Assembly: GCF_019464495.1 (NCBI RefSeq)
Contig: NZ_CP080492.1
Location: 3,344,876 to 3,408,875, forward strand
DNA: 64,000 nt
Direction of reading: 5' to 3'
Source: Leucobacter luti
GTDB lineage: Bacteria > Actinomycetota > Actinomycetes > Actinomycetales > Microbacteriaceae
Positions 63,944-64,000 of the stretch are shown here, piece by piece. How positions within the stretch are numbered: position 1 is the first letter of the stretch; every line of letters begins with the position of its first letter. Position numbers and translations under genes: made by a program. The notes under the pieces were generated by a model. The model was not told where the DNA came from, did no database searches, and worked only from the letters and a program-made list of their open reading frames with translations.

Positions 63944-64000
63944 TACGCGGCCTGCATGGCGCGCGCGCCCTTGGCTGCCCGGCCGATGTAGCAGAGCGCG
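63943..64000 (-). CDS. C-terminal end of an unidentified protein (cut by window edge)
   Basis: An open frame enters from the right edge and ends at TAG 63943-63945 with ALCYIGRAAKGARAMQAA, followed at once by the ThiF-like gene (TAGTG). Eighteen residues are too few to name it. The overlap suggests an operon with the ThiF-like gene. Confidence 0.55.
   Translation of the reverse strand, partial: ALCYIGRAAKGARAMQAA

Overview
The window is a stretch of chromosome from a high-GC Gram-positive bacterium (roughly 65% GC judged by eye). It is very probably an actinobacterium of the Microbacteriaceae, and a Leucobacter-like organism would fit. This rests on the actinobacterial conserved genes (DUF3039, DUF2469, the clpS-DUF2017 pair, long DivIVA-like coiled-coil proteins), a LexA box of the actinobacterial TCGAAC-N4-GTTCGA type, BMP-type nucleoside transporters, and many TAnnnT -10 boxes placed 6-7 nt before start codons, as in leaderless genes. 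No rRNA gene is present, so the genus is inference. No phage, insertion sequence or CRISPR array was seen.

Layout. (1) 1-6941: end of a nucleoside ABC importer whose ATPase and first permease are fused, the second permease, three tandem nucleoside hydrolases and a ribokinase. (2) 6972-11398: a two-gene Wzm/Wzt-type ABC exporter on the minus strand, then an ABC-2-type ATPase and permease on the plus strand. (3) 11442-13112: DUF3039 gene and pncB. (4) 13278-23358: a GntR/UTRA regulator followed by a second, complete BMP-type importer and five enzymes (isochorismatase-like hydrolase, PfkB kinase, nucleoside phosphorylase, SIS protein, aldehyde dehydrogenase), apparently one nucleoside or sugar catabolic operon. 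(5) 23503-29955 minus: the SOS mutasome imuA-imuB-dnaE2 under a perfect LexA box. (6) 30126-41892: DUF2469, yraN, yifB, dprA, xerC, M23 peptidase, rpsB, tsf, pyrH, frr, cdsA, a DivIVA-motif protein, a secreted transglycosylase-like protein and a small zinc-finger protein. (7) 41981-45623 minus: RNase HI and a 987-residue coiled-coil protein with at least 20 contiguous 11-residue repeats. (8) 45874-58110: membrane protein, thioredoxin-like protein, cysteine desulfurase, mnmA, ligA, tag and gatCAB. (9) 58369-64000: glpD, dinB, DUF2017, clpS, a small metalloprotease, tRNA-His, and a ThiF-like protein with the tail of its upstream neighbour.

The genes group into themes: uptake and breakdown of nucleosides (two importers with different enzyme sets), mutagenesis and repair (imuA/imuB/dnaE2, dinB, tag, ligA, dprA, xerC), translation (rpsB, tsf, frr, gatCAB, mnmA with its sulfur donor, tRNA-His), and polar growth or envelope (DivIVA-like proteins, M23 peptidase, transglycosylase-like protein, cdsA).

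Three genes (the ABC ATPase at 8.7 kb, imuB, yifB) look broken by what could each be a single missing base in a G/C-rich run. In yifB the corrected frame restores an exact GTGA overlap with dprA, so sequencing error is a serious possibility. The least expected features are the hendecad-repeat coiled-coil protein, simple-sequence expansions inside conserved DNA-processing genes (dnaE2, xerC, dprA), and the number of apparently leaderless genes.
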